A model generated the notes under the pieces. The model saw nothing but the letters and a program-made list of their open reading frames with translations, ran no database searches and was not told the DNA's origin. DNA of 5,708 bases from Saprospirales bacterium (lineage in GTDB: Bacteria; Bacteroidota; Bacteroidia; Chitinophagales; Saprospiraceae): NCBI GenBank assembly GCA_003448025.1, contig DLXL01000096.1, positions 1 to 5,708 of the forward strand, written 5' to 3'. Both the position numbers and the translations under genes were made by a program. Positions 4,765 through 5,708 of this stretch are shown here, piece after piece. The number at the start of each line of letters is the position of its first letter. The stretch's first letter is position 1.

Positions 4765-5708
4765 GGTTGTCTTGCGCCAATATTTTTTCCACGAGTGCCT
4801 CCCAGGAAAATCGCTTTTTTTCCGCTTTTACCCCTTCAATCATGGCGTGTTGCCTGTTACCCTCAAAAAAATCGCAAATGGCTTCGGCAATCGCTTCCGG
4901 CTCCGGGGGAACCACATATCCGGAAATCCTGTCCGAAACGATTTCCGGTAAGCCGCCCACATTCGTAACCACCATGGGCGTTTCAAAATGATACGCAATT
5001 TGTGAAATGCCACTCTGCGTTGCTGTACGATAGGGTTGAACCACCAGATCCGCAGCTGAAAAATACCATTTCACCAGATCGGCCGGTATGAAATCCTGGT
5101 AAAGGTGAACCCGGCCAGAAAGTCCATGTTTGGTGATGATACTGTCATAAAATGCCCAGTCCTCATAACATTCACCTGCCACAACTGCATGAATGTTGGG
5201 AGGGGTATGGTTTAATGCTTCCAGCAATAGATCCAGCCCCTTGTATTTCCGAATAAAGCCAAAAAACAGCACTAACGGCACGCTTTCCGGCAGGTTTAAT
5301 TCCTTTCGTGCTTCATCAGCATGAACGGGGGCGCCATAGGTGTCGTACACCGGATGCGGAGAAAATCGAACCTTTTTTCGGGTAAACTGCCGGATTTCTT
5401 CTCCCACTGATTTTGACATCACCACAAAATCATCACATGCTCCCACGAACCAGCGGGCAAAGAGCCGGTCTCCGGGGCGCTTTTCATGTGGTATGATATT
5501 ATCTACCAATGCGGTGACACGGCATTTTTTCGCGGAGAACCAGCGGGCGATGCGTAACACCGTTCCCAGGCTTGGGCCCATAAAAGGCAGCCAGAAGCGC
5601 ACCACGATCAGATCAGGTTTCTCCCGGGCGATCTCCAATCCTGTTTTGATCCAGTTAAAAGGATTGATGGAATTCAGCCTTGTCTTTATCACCAGATTTT
5701 CCGGATCC
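4760..5708 (-). CDS. Group 1 (GT4-type) glycosyltransferase, 5' end outside window
   Basis: This is a cytoplasmic or membrane-associated GT-B glycosyltransferase, probably moving a sugar from a nucleotide-sugar donor in exopolysaccharide or envelope glycan synthesis. Numbering starts at an in-frame GTG (complement of 5690-5692). The frame stays open to the window edge (DPENL before it), so that GTG is unlikely to be the real start; perhaps 70-80 N-terminal residues are missing. Visible are the end of the N-terminal Rossmann domain (KPDLIVVRFWLPFMGPSLG 25-43, VDNIIPHEKRPGD 63-75), the donor-binding C-terminal domain from FFGFIRKYKGLDLLLEAL (143-160), VVAGE (170-174), and ADLVVQPYRTATQSG (214-228) leading to TNVGGLPEIV (243-252). 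The classical E-x7-E motif is not intact: T-Q-S-G-I-S-Q-I-A stands in its place. I recall the same in Bacteroidota relatives, so it is not evidence of decay. Acceptor and donor are unknown. A beta-barrel gene follows 51 bases downstream. Confidence 0.9.
   Translation of the reverse strand, partial: DPENLVIKTRLNSINPFNWIKTGLEIAREKPDLIVVRFWLPFMGPSLGTVLRIARWFSAKKCRVTALVDNIIPHEKRPGDRLFARWFVGACDDFVVMSKSVGEEIRQFTRKKVRFSPHPVYDTYGAPVHADEARKELNLPESVPLVLFFGFIRKYKGLDLLLEALNHTPPNIHAVVAGECYEDWAFYDSIITKHGLSGRVHLYQDFIPADLVKWYFSAADLVVQPYRTATQSGISQIAYHFETPMVVTNVGGLPEIVSDRISGYVVPPEPEAIAEAICDFFEGNRQHAMIEGVKAEKKRFSWEALVEKILAQDNP

Noticed and set aside
5020..5110. Loss of the glycosyltransferase E-x7-E motif as evidence of a pseudogene
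   Set aside because: The surrounding donor-binding motifs are intact and the frame is open. The replaced motif fits a recognised variant subgroup as far as I can recall.
5703..5708. GGATCC (BamHI site) exactly at the window's right end as a sign of a cloning junction
   Set aside because: A six-base match at an edge can be chance. The reading frame runs through it, no vector sequence is seen, and the left end shows no such site.

Overview
The window reads as chromosomal DNA from a member of the Bacteroidota. The case rests on four points. Two promoter -7 elements match the TAnnTTTG consensus of that phylum. No convincing Shine-Dalgarno sequences precede the starts. An outer-membrane beta-barrel protein has a signal peptide ending in a typical 'LFAQ'. 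A glycosyltransferase belongs to a type I associate with Bacteroidota. Class or genus cannot be fixed from this sequence; Saprospiria or Chitinophagia-like relatives are a guess.

Layout, left to right. Positions 1-255 are non-coding: two tandem modules of about 69 bases, each a 27-base block followed by an array of 7-base repeats (TTGGAYA), then a strong intrinsic terminator for the leftward operon. That operon (1406 to 256, minus strand) encodes an ECF-type RNA polymerase sigma factor followed by a single-pass membrane protein that is probably its anti-sigma partner. The 95-base gap between them holds a long dyad. A 249-base divergent intergenic region follows, with a clear Bacteroidota-type promoter for the rightward pair.

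The rightward pair (1656-3144) is the least ordinary part. It comprises a membrane protein with an acidic Ser/Asp/Gly tail ending in C-x2-C-x2-C within glycines, then, 16 bases on, a small protein with the D-x2-WHxH signature of the GRDP/DUF1399 'glycine-rich domain-containing' family. The pair resembles a widespread but uncharacterised bacterial gene couple. Its function is unknown, and the Cys/Gly tail and the His/Cys-rich partner suggest metal or redox chemistry (inference).

The partner's stop codon abuts, without a spacer, the stop of a convergent uracil-DNA glycosylase gene (ung). Then come a rightward tRNA-Arg(UCU) with its own promoter, a bidirectional hairpin terminator, a leftward outer-membrane beta-barrel protein, and a leftward group-1 glycosyltransferase whose 5' end lies outside the window. 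The last two share a strand and a 51-base gap and may be co-transcribed. The right half is ordinary housekeeping and envelope content. I see no mobile element, CRISPR array or phage gene.
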